A stretch of 64,000 nucleotides of DNA from Acidimicrobiales bacterium (GTDB lineage: Bacteria; Actinomycetota; Acidimicrobiia; Acidimicrobiales; UBA8592): positions 1 to 64,000 of the forward strand of contig JACERY010000007.1 in the NCBI GenBank assembly GCA_013912105.1. The letters are read 5' to 3'. Made by a program: the position numbers and the translations under genes. Shown piece after piece: positions 17,410 through 26,311 of this stretch; position 1 is the stretch's first letter; the number at the start of each line of letters is the position of its first letter. Below the pieces are notes generated by a model, which worked only from the letters and a program-made list of their open reading frames with translations, ran no database searches and was not told the origin of the DNA.

Positions 17410-19259
17410 GACACAAATTTTCTACGTAGCCAGGATGACAGTAATTCAATTGCATATACCACCACAAAAATGCAGAATATGATTCCACCAAGGGTTTCAA
17501 AATTTAATGTCTTAGCAGCATTGATAGTGAGAAATCCTATTCCCCCGCCTCCAACAATACCGATCACGGTTGAACTTCTTATTGAAACATCGAATAAGTA
17601 AAGCGAGTTCGAAAAAAGAGACGGCGCAACTTGTGGGAATACTCCAGTGACTGACTCCTGAATCCGTGTTGAACCCGTAGAGGTAACACCATCTCTAATA
17701 TTTTGTTTTGCTTCTTCAATAGTGTCGGAAAATAGTTTCACGACAAAACCGAACATTCCGATAGCCATTGCTATTGTCCCTGTTTTAGGACCAGGGCCGA
17801 TAGCAGCAACAAATATAACCGCTAAAACTAATTCTGGAAGGCACCTCACCGACAGGTTAAAAAATCTGGAGACCCTATAAATAAATTTTCCAGGAGCGGT
17901 GTTACTAGCGGCAAGAAAAGCAAACGGTATGGCGAATATCAATGCAATCGTTGTGCTTGCTAACCCAATAGCTATAGTTTCCAGCATGTCGCTAACTATT
18001 CGGTCGGTAAACCATGACCAATCATCTGGAGTTACTCTTCCTAAAAATTCTGGGAATTTACCGCTTCCGGTGAATAGTTCTCCCCATACGGAACTAATAC
18101 CATCGCCTGGTTGAGTTAACGATAAGACAAGTAAGGAGAAAAGACTCAGCCCGACTAAATTAACTTTTACTCTATCTGAGGTCCAAGGTTGGGTGAGTTG
18201 GACTTTAGATTTCTTAAAATGCGGTGAATGGATATTATGTGAATCTTCAACTGAATCTAGTTTTGAGATCTCTGTAATAGTTGGCTGAGGCTTCCTAACA
18301 ATTATATTTGCTAGCTTGGTTCCTATACTATTGCGTTCCAGATGACCTCCTCTCAGCATTGATTGGCTTCTATTGCCACTAAAGAATCGACTACCGAGCA
18401 TTGGTGTTTTCTTTACAGTGTTTTTAGTTGTCCCTAATAAGGTGTGGCGAGTAATGGCTGATAGTAATTCCATGAGAATGACCATCAAGGTGATTAATAA
18501 AGTAACACCGAGCATTTCTTGATATCGAAGGTTGCCTTGGTAACCTCTAAAAATAACTCCGATTCCGCCAGCTCCAACCCATCCGAGAATATTCGCTGCA
18601 CGGAAACAAATTTCAAGGCGATAGAGTCCTACTGCTATAGCAGTAGGGACTATTTGACTCCAGACTCCTGTAATTGTGTCCTGAAACCCGCTAGCACCAG
18701 TTGAAGTAACTCCCTCTCGCGGACCCGAATCAATTTCTTCAGCCGCATCCGTGATCAATTTACCTATCATTCCGATTGAATGTAAACCCAACGCTAAGAT
18801 CCCAGCAAGAGGCCCAATTCCGTATACCCGCACAAAAAAGAGTGCAAAGACTAGTGCCGGGATTGCTCTTGCAAAAACTATTGTTACGCGCGATAAAAAC
18901 CGAATAAACGCTAAGGGCATAACATTCTTTGCTGCAAGGAGCCCTAAAGGTATTCCTAGGATTAAGCCTAAAAAAGTACCAGCAAAGGCCATAAGGAATG
19001 TATCCCAAACAGCTTTCACTACTACATTTAGGTCTTCGCTCGGAATAAATGGAGGCCACATCCGAGCTAAAAGATCTTGCGTTTCAGGCCAACCACGGAA
19101 AATTTCAATTACACCCTGTGGAGTAAGATTTACTTTATTGATTGACCATATAAATGCAGTCAGAAACAAGATAGAAAACGACCACATTTGAACACGTTTC
19201 CGTGTAATAGGTTGAGATATGCTCGTTTCAGGAGTGGTAGTTCTGGAAGTTTCGCTCAA
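17406..19259 (-). CDS. phnE: phosphonate ABC transporter permease, two PhnE domains fused
   Basis: 617-residue protein containing two complete PhnE-type permeases. Domain 1 covers about residues 25-290 with the EAA loop EEIDSGPREGVTSTGASGFQ; domain 2 covers about 360-617 with EEAKQNIRDGVTSTGSTRIQ. A polar linker of roughly 70 residues (about 290-360) joins them. Each half has about six membrane segments, so the fused chain could supply the entire membrane channel that normally needs two PhnE subunits. Start appears to be TTG at 19257-19259. It lies between phnC and the HD oxygenase gene. The frame is continuous across the junction, which argues against two separate genes, though a sequencing error cannot be excluded. 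Confidence 0.93.
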   Translation of the reverse strand: MSETSRTTTPETSISQPITRKRVQMWSFSILFLTAFIWSINKVNLTPQGVIEIFRGWPETQDLLARMWPPFIPSEDLNVVVKAVWDTFLMAFAGTFLGLILGIPLGLLAAKNVMPLAFIRFLSRVTIVFARAIPALVFALFFVRVYGIGPLAGILALGLHSIGMIGKLITDAAEEIDSGPREGVTSTGASGFQDTITGVWSQIVPTAIAVGLYRLEICFRAANILGWVGAGGIGVIFRGYQGNLRYQEMLGVTLLITLMVILMELLSAITRHTLLGTTKNTVKKTPMLGSRFFSGNRSQSMLRGGHLERNSIGTKLANIIVRKPQPTITEISKLDSVEDSHNIHSPHFKKSKVQLTQPWTSDRVKVNLVGLSLFSLLVLSLTQPGDGISSVWGELFTGSGKFPEFLGRVTPDDWSWFTDRIVSDMLETIAIGLASTTIALIFAIPFAFLAASNTAPGKFIYRVSRFFNLSVRCLPELVLAVIFVAAIGPGPKTGTIAMAIGMFGFVVKLFSDTIEEAKQNIRDGVTSTGSTRIQESVTGVFPQVAPSLFSNSLYLFDVSIRSSTVIGIVGGGGIGFLTINAAKTLNFETLGGIIFCIFVVVYAIELLSSWLRRKFVS

Positions 19260-19272
19260 TGTAAGTTACTTT

Positions 19273-20130
19273 CTAAACAAGTCCCTCAGAGTATTCAGCA
19301 CGCTTTTCACCGCCAGGGTCAAGTTCACGATAAACACCCATAACGCTCTGTTGATCGATCGAATCATCCACAGGAGTATCAAGAACTACCTTTCCATCCC
19401 TGAGACCTATTAGTCTGTCAGCCCATCCCAATGCGAGATCTACCTGATGAAGACTACATAACACAGTTATATTGTCTTCAATGCAACATTGGACCAGCAA
19501 GTCCATAACCTGTCCAGAAATTTCTGGGTCAAGAGATGCAACTGGTTCGTCGGCTAAGACAATTTTTGGTTTTTGCATCAATGTTCTAGCAATCGCTACT
19601 CGTTGTTGCTGTCCACCCGATAATGTATCCGTACGTTGCCAAGCTCTTTCAGCAAGACCTACCCTTTCTAATTGTTCAATAGCTTCTTTTCTCAATTCTT
19701 TCTTATACATTGAGGCGCCTATCCTCGGCCCCTTCAAACGACCAAGAGTTCCGGTTAATACATTTTCAATGCAGGTCAATCGACCAACAATATTGAATTG
19801 TTGAAAAACGAAACCAACTTCTTTTCTGAGGTTCCTTAAATCTGTTCGGTTGAGATTCGGTACATTCTGCTCAAGGACGGTGACAGAGCCCTCTGAGGGA
19901 AGATGGAGCCCATTTAAATGCCGCAGAAGCGTAGATTTCCCTGACCCAGATAGGCCAATTATAACGAGTAGTTGACCTTCTGGTACAGCAAAAGATACTC
20001 CATCTAATGCACGAACTGCCCCGTTATCAAAGGTTTTTACCAGGTCACATACCTCAACTGCAGTTTTCCCTAACGCCGGGACATGCGCACTGTCCACGAC
20101 GTCAGGGGTTGAAATTGCTTCAACTGCCAT
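19273..20130 (-). CDS. phnC: phosphonate ABC transporter ATP-binding protein
   Basis: About 285 residues. Walker A GLSGSGKST, Q-loop FVFQQFNIVGRLT, signature LSGGQQQRVAIAR, Walker B VLADEPVASLDPE and the switch His in CSLHQVDLALGWADR are all intact and have the wording of PhnC. It energises uptake of phosphonates bound by PhnD through the fused PhnE. The ATG at 20130 is preferred (five bases after the phnD stop); a GTG at 20145 is in frame. The first 20 residues before the ABC core are longer than usual. Confidence 0.95.
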   Translation of the reverse strand: MAVEAISTPDVVDSAHVPALGKTAVEVCDLVKTFDNGAVRALDGVSFAVPEGQLLVIIGLSGSGKSTLLRHLNGLHLPSEGSVTVLEQNVPNLNRTDLRNLRKEVGFVFQQFNIVGRLTCIENVLTGTLGRLKGPRIGASMYKKELRKEAIEQLERVGLAERAWQRTDTLSGGQQQRVAIARTLMQKPKIVLADEPVASLDPEISGQVMDLLVQCCIEDNITVLCSLHQVDLALGWADRLIGLRDGKVVLDTPVDDSIDQQSVMGVYRELDPGGEKRAEYSEGLV

Positions 20131-20135
20131 GTTTC

Positions 20136-21149
20136 TTAACCGCACTTACTTGCTTTAGTAACTTCACAAACCTGACGGATCCCATCATAGAACGCATCGG
20201 TTTTCGGGACGTATCCCCATGTGTCATCTTCATCAGCGAAGCTGCAGTTGTTATCTTCTAATGTTCCTTCACAAAAGCCATTTTCGATGGCCCATGGAAC
20301 GTTGACGTTCTCGGCAATGACTTCTTTCCACCTTGCAATGAAATCTGCTGGCAAGTCGTTAATAATTGCCATCGGAGCTCCTGAAATTGTTTGACTCTTC
20401 CAAATAATTCGCAGATCTGCATCTTCTGGGTTTACGTTTTCATCTCCAACATCATCGATGACACCTTTGATGTCTCCACTGTTTATGAGTTGGCTTGTGA
20501 TCATGGTGTCGTAGGCGAATCCGGCATCGCATTCACCATTTGCGACAGTGATAGCTGATGCATCATGACCCCCAGCAAAGACAGGGGTAATATCTGTTGA
20601 AGTCTCAGAAGGGTCGAGACCGGCGGATAGCATACCTTCCGATGGGAATAAGAATCCAGAGGTTGATCCAGGGTCAACAAAGCAGACTGTTTTACCAGCT
20701 AATTGTTCAATTGAAGTGATTCCACTATCTGGTTGTGTAACTAGATAACTTTTGTAACCTGGCTCAATCGCAGGGTCTCGAGTCATAACTCCAGCAACAT
20801 CTACATCTGCTCCGTTATTGGTTGCGATCACATAGGAAAATCCACCAAATTGTCCGACATCGATTCGACCAGCAATGATTCCTTCAATAATACCTGCGTA
20901 TTCTGTGGCTTGAAAAAAATCTATTTCTTCAAGTCCATCAATTTGTGCAATCAAAATTGCTCGTGTCGTCTCGTAATCTGCTTCGAGGCTACTAGCGGCT
21001 TCGGCAGGTACTGCTCCAAAAATTATTTTTGATGGCCAGTCATTGTTAGAACTTTCGTCGTCATCTCCACAGGCGACAGTGAGAACACTCATTGTCACAA
21101 GAGCTAGCACAATTGAAAAAATTCTAAAGAATCCTTTTTTCCTTTTCAT
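20136..21149 (-). CDS. phnD: phosphonate ABC transporter substrate-binding lipoprotein
   Basis: 337-residue periplasmic-type binding protein. An N-terminal export signal MKRKKGFFRIFSIVLALVTM is followed by LTVACGDDDE, a lipobox-like site with the lipidated Cys and an acidic linker. The body has the PhnD features: FGAVPAEAASSLEADYE, GIIAGRIDVGQFGGFSYV, GKTVCFVDPGSTSGFLFP, VANGECDAGFAYDTM and a C-terminal cysteine-containing tail. The phosphonate-binding pocket of PhnD family proteins includes the STSG stretch. A GGAGGG ribosome site precedes the ATG. First gene of the phnDCE-HD oxygenase operon; 286 bases separate it from the divergent arsI-like gene. Confidence 0.94.
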   Translation of the reverse strand: MKRKKGFFRIFSIVLALVTMSVLTVACGDDDESSNNDWPSKIIFGAVPAEAASSLEADYETTRAILIAQIDGLEEIDFFQATEYAGIIEGIIAGRIDVGQFGGFSYVIATNNGADVDVAGVMTRDPAIEPGYKSYLVTQPDSGITSIEQLAGKTVCFVDPGSTSGFLFPSEGMLSAGLDPSETSTDITPVFAGGHDASAITVANGECDAGFAYDTMITSQLINSGDIKGVIDDVGDENVNPEDADLRIIWKSQTISGAPMAIINDLPADFIARWKEVIAENVNVPWAIENGFCEGTLEDNNCSFADEDDTWGYVPKTDAFYDGIRQVCEVTKASKCG

Positions 21150-21435
21150 TATTGTTGTCCCTCCTAATTAGGGTCAATTCTTCACTTTGTGTGAATAATT
21201 GTTACTACAAACATAAATTCATGAATTTACGAAAAAGTATCCTTTGGGTTAACTTCTCCAAAAGAGAAAGCAACATCGAAAGGTGAGTTAACCTTCTAGT
21301 TAATTTTTTGATATTTCGATGTAATATTGGCAACCTTTTGATCACCTTATTCATCTAAATTTTATAATGGCGTTACTCTGAATTTCTTTACGATAGGTAA
21401 ATTAAATATGTTAATATTCTTTATTGGGGTAAGTT
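21150..21435. promoter_or_regulatory. divergent promoter region of phnD and the ArsI-like gene
   Basis: 286 AT-rich bases without an ORF. Three GTTAA-type elements occur near the middle: GGTTAACT at 21247-21254, its exact complement AGTTAACC at 21286-21293, and a further AGTTAA at 21298-21303 (12-base direct spacing from the second). Direct repeats of similar spacing are typical of Pho-type response-regulator boxes, but the sequence does not match the actinobacterial PhoP consensus closely (12 instead of 11 bases). A GGAGGG ribosome site for phnD lies at about 21160-21170. Confidence 0.4.
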
Positions 21436-21843
21436 ATGGGTCGTTTACAGTTAGCTCTGAATGTTTCTAATTTGGATGAAAGCATTGATTTCTATTCACG
21501 AATGTTCGGAGTTTCACCAACGAAATTAAAACCTGGTTATGCAAATTTTGAAATTTCAGATCCTCCTCTGAAGTTAGTGCTTTTTGAATCAACAAAGTCA
21601 GAAGCGGGAACAATTAACCATCTTGGAGTAGAAGTCACAGAAGTGGCAGAGGTTTCTGAGGCTGAGTCACGTTTGACTTTCCGTGGGCTCGATACGACCG
21701 GAGTTGAAGAAACACTCTGTTGCTATGCAGAAAAGACTGAAACATGGGTTGAGGGACCCGATGATCTCAAGTGGGAATGGTATGTTAAACAGGGCGACTC
21801 CGAGCAATTTGCAAACGTAGTCACAAACACCTGTTCCGATTGA
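21436..21843 (+). CDS. arsI: VOC-family ArsI-like organoarsenical C-As lyase
   Basis: 135-residue vicinal-oxygen-chelate protein. ArsI splits the carbon-arsenic bond of trivalent methyl- and aryl-arsenicals using Fe(II) and O2. The expected iron ligands are present: Gln5 (LQLALNV), His62 (TINHLGVEV) and Glu114 (LKWEWYV), and the As(III)-binding vicinal pair Cys95-Cys96 sits in EETLCCYAEKTETWVEGPDD, a hallmark of ArsI/CadI. It is divergent from phnD, facing the C-P lyase operon. No other ars gene is nearby. Arsenate enters phosphate-starved cells, so co-location with phosphonate genes may not be chance, though that is inference. CadI-like function is the alternative. Confidence 0.82.
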   Translation: MGRLQLALNVSNLDESIDFYSRMFGVSPTKLKPGYANFEISDPPLKLVLFESTKSEAGTINHLGVEVTEVAEVSEAESRLTFRGLDTTGVEETLCCYAEKTETWVEGPDDLKWEWYVKQGDSEQFANVVTNTCSD

Positions 21844-21852
21844 AGCAAATAC

Positions 21853-22719
21853 CTAATTGGAATTCGTCTGATAGGCTCCTGAAATCGCTATAACAACACC
21901 GATGATTGCAAAGTACGAAATAGAATCACCGCGAAACATAACACCTAAAATTGCAGCTTCAATTGGAAAAAGATATGCAACTATTGAGGAGCGGACTGCT
22001 CCTACTCGGCCTGTAAGCTTACTCGACCAGATATAGGCGATGCCGGTTCCACCTGCACCCAAAACAAGACAGGCAGACATTGCTTGTAAAGAAAATGAAC
22101 TTGATAAAGTTCCATAGATTCCTAGAGGAGTTGTCAACAAAGTTGCTAATGTCAAAGCTCGTCTAACCACGGGAATTGAACCGTATTGATTTTGAAGAGG
22201 GCCGGCTAGGTTAAATCCAATCCCATATGAAATAAATGCCAAGAACATGAGACCAACTCCGAATGCGTTTGTGTTGTCGGTAGAAATTTCTGGGCTACTG
22301 ATTAACACGATCCCAATTAAACCGATACAGATTCCTTTGAGTCGCTGGGGTGAAGTGGAGACTTGAAAGAATGCTGCAGCGATCATAACGGTCAAGATCG
22401 GTACTGCGCTGTAGAGCATTCCGGTCATTGAGGAGTTAACCCATTGCTGAGCAATCGGGAACATTGATAACGGAAAAGCCATCCAGGTAAATCCCAGTAG
22501 CATCACTTTTCTCCTATCAGATGCGCGAACCGCTTCGCTGTTACTTGGGAAAATCCATATAGTTAAACATCCGAATAGAACTCTCAACCATGTAATCAAG
22601 CTTGGGTGGAAATCATCCAATGCGATATCTATAAATAGTGGGGAAGCTCCCCAGAGACCAGCCGTTCCGATTATGAGAAACCAGTCATGCTTTTCGAAAG
22701 ATGCTGTTTCTGAATCCAA
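21853..22719 (-). CDS. EamA/DMT-family transporter at the end of the phn operon
   Basis: About 289-residue membrane protein with ten hydrophobic segments in two EamA repeats: WFLIIGTAGLWGASPLFIDIAL starts the first, NAFGVGLMFLAFISYGIGFNLAGPL the second. Such carriers move small metabolites in or out, substrate unknown. The start is doubtful: no ATG is available; TTG at 22719 avoids overlap with the upstream phosphatase gene, while the frame stays open to a TTG at 22851. As the last gene of the phn operon it may export a leftover product (an amine, alcohol or sugar) or import a substrate. It ends ten bases from the arsI-like stop (convergent). Confidence 0.78.
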   Translation of the reverse strand: MDSETASFEKHDWFLIIGTAGLWGASPLFIDIALDDFHPSLITWLRVLFGCLTIWIFPSNSEAVRASDRRKVMLLGFTWMAFPLSMFPIAQQWVNSSMTGMLYSAVPILTVMIAAAFFQVSTSPQRLKGICIGLIGIVLISSPEISTDNTNAFGVGLMFLAFISYGIGFNLAGPLQNQYGSIPVVRRALTLATLLTTPLGIYGTLSSSFSLQAMSACLVLGAGGTGIAYIWSSKLTGRVGAVRSSIVAYLFPIEAAILGVMFRGDSISYFAIIGVVIAISGAYQTNSN

Positions 22720-22753
22720 TCTGAGATCACCGTCTATTTTCTCATAGTCAAGT

Positions 22754-23530
22754 TTACGAATTTGACAATAGCTCAAGTATCTTTTCTGCAAGAGCTTCAC
22801 TCGCTGCACAAACCCCACTCCACCGTTGTGTGATGTCTGTAGTATATTCAAACGGCCTACCGTTAAGATCTACAAGTACTCCTCCTGCAGCTTCAAGAAA
22901 CACTTTTGCAGCGGCAAGGTCAACAATTCGATGAGTGTTCGAACCGGGGTCAAGAGCTGCGTCGAGAGACCCCTCGGCAACAAGTGCGCCTTCAATTGCA
23001 GACGAACCAAGAATTCTTGTTTTGTGGCAGGCTTTTGCGACTTTCAGAAATTTTTCTCCATTACCTTTCGGTCGGATCATTGAAATTGTGCTGGTTGTGA
23101 GTTGTGTTGAGCAACTTGTTTTGTAACTAGTTGATTCACCTCGTTTTGCCCACCATGCCTTATCGCCCTCAAACCAATATGTATATCCTTCTATGAAAGT
23201 AGAATCTTTAACGAGAGCGGCTGTGAATGCGCTAAAGGGAATTCCGGTCGTAGCGTTACCTGTTCCATCAACTGGATCAATTATTAAAGTAACAGATGAT
23301 CCTTTATCTATAAAGCCTTCTTCTTCGCTTAAGATATTGATGTCGAAGGAGTCGACTTTTTCGATCACTGCTGATTCGACTAATTCATCTAACAGTTTAG
23401 TAGGGGTTCCATCTTTACCCATGCGGTGTGTTTCTCGGAGTTTAGAAAGTCCTACATTGTTCTTTGCGTTATGATAAGCGGCAATAGCGGCATCAGCAGC
23501 TTCGGAAATAATCGGCGAAATATTTTTCAT
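22754..23530 (-). CDS. inositol monophosphatase-fold phosphatase in the phn operon
   Basis: 258-residue Mg2+-dependent phosphatase of the inositol monophosphatase superfamily. Metal ligands are in ILSEEEG (Glu70/71), IIDPVDGTGNA (Asp85, Asp88) and HRIVDLAAAKVFLEAAGG (Asp). Family members dephosphorylate inositol phosphates, fructose bisphosphate, histidinol phosphate or PAP. Its place directly after phnM (three-base gap), in an operon with no phnP or phnN, suggests a sugar phosphate made by C-P lyase as substrate, for example ribose 1,5- or 2,5-bisphosphate. That role is my inference; a housekeeping phosphatase is possible. Confidence 0.87.
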   Translation of the reverse strand: MKNISPIISEAADAAIAAYHNAKNNVGLSKLRETHRMGKDGTPTKLLDELVESAVIEKVDSFDINILSEEEGFIDKGSSVTLIIDPVDGTGNATTGIPFSAFTAALVKDSTFIEGYTYWFEGDKAWWAKRGESTSYKTSCSTQLTTSTISMIRPKGNGEKFLKVAKACHKTRILGSSAIEGALVAEGSLDAALDPGSNTHRIVDLAAAKVFLEAAGGVLVDLNGRPFEYTTDITQRWSGVCAASEALAEKILELLSNS

Positions 23531-23533
23531 CTT

Positions 23534-24724
23534 TTAACTGCGAAATGAGGGTTCGTTGGAGCGAAGAACTTTTACTACTTGAGGCCATCGGCCTTTGCTT
23601 TGAACGATTATCAGATCTTCAGAACAACCAATTCGAAGAGTCCCTTCTTTTTCAAGTCCGATCATGCTAGCTGGACCTTTTGTGATGAGATTGATAGCTT
23701 CAACGAGACTGCATATTTTCATTTCGGCCATGAGAAACGCTGATGCTAACATTGATGAAGGCATATAATCCGAAGCGAGAGCTGTACAAAGGCCTAAGGA
23801 AATTACTTCCCTTGCAGAGACATTTCCACTATGAGAACTGCCCCGTAAGGCATTAGGTGCACCCATTACAACAGCCAAACCATTTTCAGCAGCGTACTGA
23901 GCGGCCTCAATAGTCACAGGAAATTCAGCTATCTTTGCGCCTTCGAGTATTGCATTTCGAACCTCATCACGGTTTTCTAAGTCGTGGGCAATTAGTTTTA
24001 TTTTTTCGTTCTCTACAAAGGGCCGTAGTTTCTTTCTCGTTGCTTCTAATTGGCTGAAAGTTGCTTCAGCTTCTGTGATTTTTTTGTTTACATATTCCTC
24101 TACGGTCATCCCAGGTTCAAGTTCGTGTTTTTCTACTGAAGCTTCAAACTGTTTTCTGTCTCGATATTGTCCTTGTCCCGGTGTATGGTCTTCAAAAGAT
24201 ACCATCCAGTTAGTTTCATGTTTTTCGGAATTGAGGTCCTGAATTAAAGCTTCTACTCCGACTTCATCACGTGCCTCAATGCGATGTAGAACTTTATGTG
24301 TTACCTGTGAGTCAGGATTTGATGCTCTACTTAGGATTACTTTTCGAAGTTCTTTAGCCCCTTCTACAGATCTACCCATCTTAGGGTTGTCTTGATAGCC
24401 GACACCATGAGCTATCGTCGTTATTCCTGCTGCACGAACGCGACTTTCATATGAAGATAGGGCATAGTTGGTGTCAAAACGCACGTTTGGTCGTGGCGAA
24501 ATCTCCTTTTCGAGTCCATCACTATGAGAGTCCACCAAACCAGCCATGACAAAGCAACCGTAGGCATCTATAGCTCCTTCGGGTACTGCACCATTCGTTG
24601 ATATGGATGTAAGAATCCCATCTTCGATGACAATAGTTGCTTCGTCAAGAATTTTATTTTCAAGAATTAGCCTACAGTTTTTTATAGATAATATTTTTGC
24701 TTGGGTCGGGGTTGTTATTGTCAT
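23534..24724 (-). CDS. phnM: alpha-D-ribose 1-methylphosphonate 5-triphosphate diphosphatase
   Basis: 396-residue amidohydrolase-fold enzyme. In the C-P lyase pathway it removes pyrophosphate from ribose 1-methylphosphonate 5-triphosphate. Landmarks are the metal-binding GLVDSHSDGLEKEISPRP, HKVLHRIEARDEVGVEALIQDL, MVSFEDHTPGQGQYRD, KLIAHDLENRDEV, MGAPNALRGSSHSGNVSARE and LCTALASDYMPSSML, all standard in PhnM. It overlaps phnL by four bases. The usual length is about 380, so it is complete. Confidence 0.95.
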   Translation of the reverse strand: MTITTPTQAKILSIKNCRLILENKILDEATIVIEDGILTSISTNGAVPEGAIDAYGCFVMAGLVDSHSDGLEKEISPRPNVRFDTNYALSSYESRVRAAGITTIAHGVGYQDNPKMGRSVEGAKELRKVILSRASNPDSQVTHKVLHRIEARDEVGVEALIQDLNSEKHETNWMVSFEDHTPGQGQYRDRKQFEASVEKHELEPGMTVEEYVNKKITEAEATFSQLEATRKKLRPFVENEKIKLIAHDLENRDEVRNAILEGAKIAEFPVTIEAAQYAAENGLAVVMGAPNALRGSSHSGNVSAREVISLGLCTALASDYMPSSMLASAFLMAEMKICSLVEAINLITKGPASMIGLEKEGTLRIGCSEDLIIVQSKGRWPQVVKVLRSNEPSFRS

Positions 24725-25470
24725 GATGCAACACTTTCTAGTGATCGGTTAATTACTTCATCGGGGTGACCTTGGTCGATAACTTTTCCATTGGAGAGAA
24801 CTACAACACGATCGGCCAATCGAAACATGGCATCAAGGTCGTGGAAAACGCTCAATATCGTCGTATTATCTTCGGCTAAATTTTGAATAACTTGTAAGAC
24901 TGCTTCACGGTTTTTCGGATCAAGAGCCGAAACTGGTTCATCAAGAAGCAGAAGAATTGGTGGTGCAACTATTCCTGCTGCTAGATTAACTCTTTGTTTT
25001 TCTCCCCCAGAAAGCAATGTTGGATAGGTGCCCCATAATGATTCATCTATGTTGAGCTTTGTGAGAATAGCTGCTGCCATTTCATCAGCTATTGCTTCAT
25101 CAATTCCCTTTTTGATTGCAGATTTAATAACAATTTCTTTCACACCTCGCCTGGGTTCAGCTTTTAAGAATTGAGAAACATACCCTATTTGGTGTTCCCG
25201 TAGATCTGCTATTTGGTCATCAGTCAAAGTTGTTATTTCATAGCCCGTTCCAATATTGAACTCGATTGAACCGGAATCACTTAAATACGTTCGGTGAATA
25301 CATTTTAAAAGACTTGATTTACCTGCTCCTGATGTTCCAGCTAGTGCGACGTGCTCACCTTCATAAATATCAAGGTCGACTCCATTAAGTCCCTCGATTA
25401 AACGTCCGTCAACTGCATGTAGCGTAAATGATTTGTGTAGGTCGCATATACGAAGAAGTGGTTTTTTCAT
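24721..25470 (-). CDS. phnL: C-P lyase ABC-type subunit
   Basis: 249-residue ABC ATPase-like protein, needed with PhnGHI to form ribose 1-phosphonate triphosphate and found bound to the C-P lyase core. Walker A is AGTSGAGKSS, the Q-loop region VSQFLKAEPRRGVKEIV is typical of PhnL, signature LLSGGEKQRVNLAAG and Walker B ILLLLDEPVSALD. It does not act in transport. It overlaps phnM by four bases and lies one base after phnK. Confidence 0.94.
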   Translation of the reverse strand: MKKPLLRICDLHKSFTLHAVDGRLIEGLNGVDLDIYEGEHVALAGTSGAGKSSLLKCIHRTYLSDSGSIEFNIGTGYEITTLTDDQIADLREHQIGYVSQFLKAEPRRGVKEIVIKSAIKKGIDEAIADEMAAAILTKLNIDESLWGTYPTLLSGGEKQRVNLAAGIVAPPILLLLDEPVSALDPKNREAVLQVIQNLAEDNTTILSVFHDLDAMFRLADRVVVLSNGKVIDQGHPDEVINRSLESVAS

Positions 25471-25471
25471 A

Positions 25472-26311
25472 TCAACCCCTTGCCGCAGCTACAAGCTTCT
25501 GACTATAAGGGTGTTGCGGGTCTTCTAGTAATTGATCGGTCAATCCAACTTCTACCGTGCGACCATGATGCATAACCATGCATCGTCTTGTAAGCATTTC
25601 AACTACATTGAAGTCATGGCTGACTACGACAGCTGCGATTCCTGTTTCATCGAGTAGTCCTCTTATGAGATCTAGAACACCTGCAGCAACGGATGCGTCT
25701 AATCCAGTTGTTGGTTCATCAAGTATTAGTACTGGTGGCTTGTTGGCAAGTGCTTTCGCTAATTGTACACGTTGTCTCATCCCTCCAGAAAAGGTCTGGA
25801 CGGGGTCATCCATTCTGTTAAGAGGAACTTCTGTTCGGTGGAGTAACTCGGTTGCTCGATCTCTAATGTCTTTGAAGTTTCTCCATCCAGCAGCCGTTAG
25901 GCGTTCAGCAATGTTACCTCCAGCTGAGATTTTAAGATCTAGCCCTTCGCTTGGGTCTTGATAAACCACTGCTAGCTGATCTATTCGCAGAGATCTTCGG
26001 GTGCTGTCATCCATCTCGAAGATATTTTGCTTTCCTCCTTCTATGCTTACTAATCTAAGATCTCCCTTTGTCGCTTTCTGATCCCCAGCGATGCATCGCA
26101 TAACAGTGGATTTACCAGATCCGGATTCGCCTATAACTCCTAATGCTTCACCCGGAGAGGCATGAAGGCTGACGTCCCAACACCCGACAACTGAGTCGTA
26201 TGTCTCGCTGACGTTAGTTCCGAATGTTGGTCCAGTCTCGTCAGCAGCTGCATGGTTATTTGGTCCGTAGATGCAACCTAGGCCTTCTAGTTGAATTGAC
26301 CCTTTTACCAC
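25472..26311 (-). CDS. phnK: C-P lyase ABC-type subunit
   Basis: 279-residue ABC ATPase-like component that docks on the PhnGHIJ core. Walker A GESGSGKST, Q-loop VVYQDPSEGLDLKISAGGNIAERL (typical of PhnK), signature TFSGGMRQRVQLAKA, Walker B VLILDEPTTGLD. It is about 25 residues longer than the E. coli protein, mainly from an insertion at about residues 15-40 (between CIYGPNN and CWDVSLHASPG). It overlaps phnJ by seven bases. Confidence 0.94.
   Translation of the reverse strand: MVKGSIQLEGLGCIYGPNNHAAADETGPTFGTNVSETYDSVVGCWDVSLHASPGEALGVIGESGSGKSTVMRCIAGDQKATKGDLRLVSIEGGKQNIFEMDDSTRRSLRIDQLAVVYQDPSEGLDLKISAGGNIAERLTAAGWRNFKDIRDRATELLHRTEVPLNRMDDPVQTFSGGMRQRVQLAKALANKPPVLILDEPTTGLDASVAAGVLDLIRGLLDETGIAAVVVSHDFNVVEMLTRRCMVMHHGRTVEVGLTDQLLEDPQHPYSQKLVAAARG

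Noticed and set aside
18751-19191. Plus-strand ORF of 146 codons opposite phnE.
   Set aside because: It lies fully inside the fused PhnE gene and has no recognisable protein features; it reflects codon bias.
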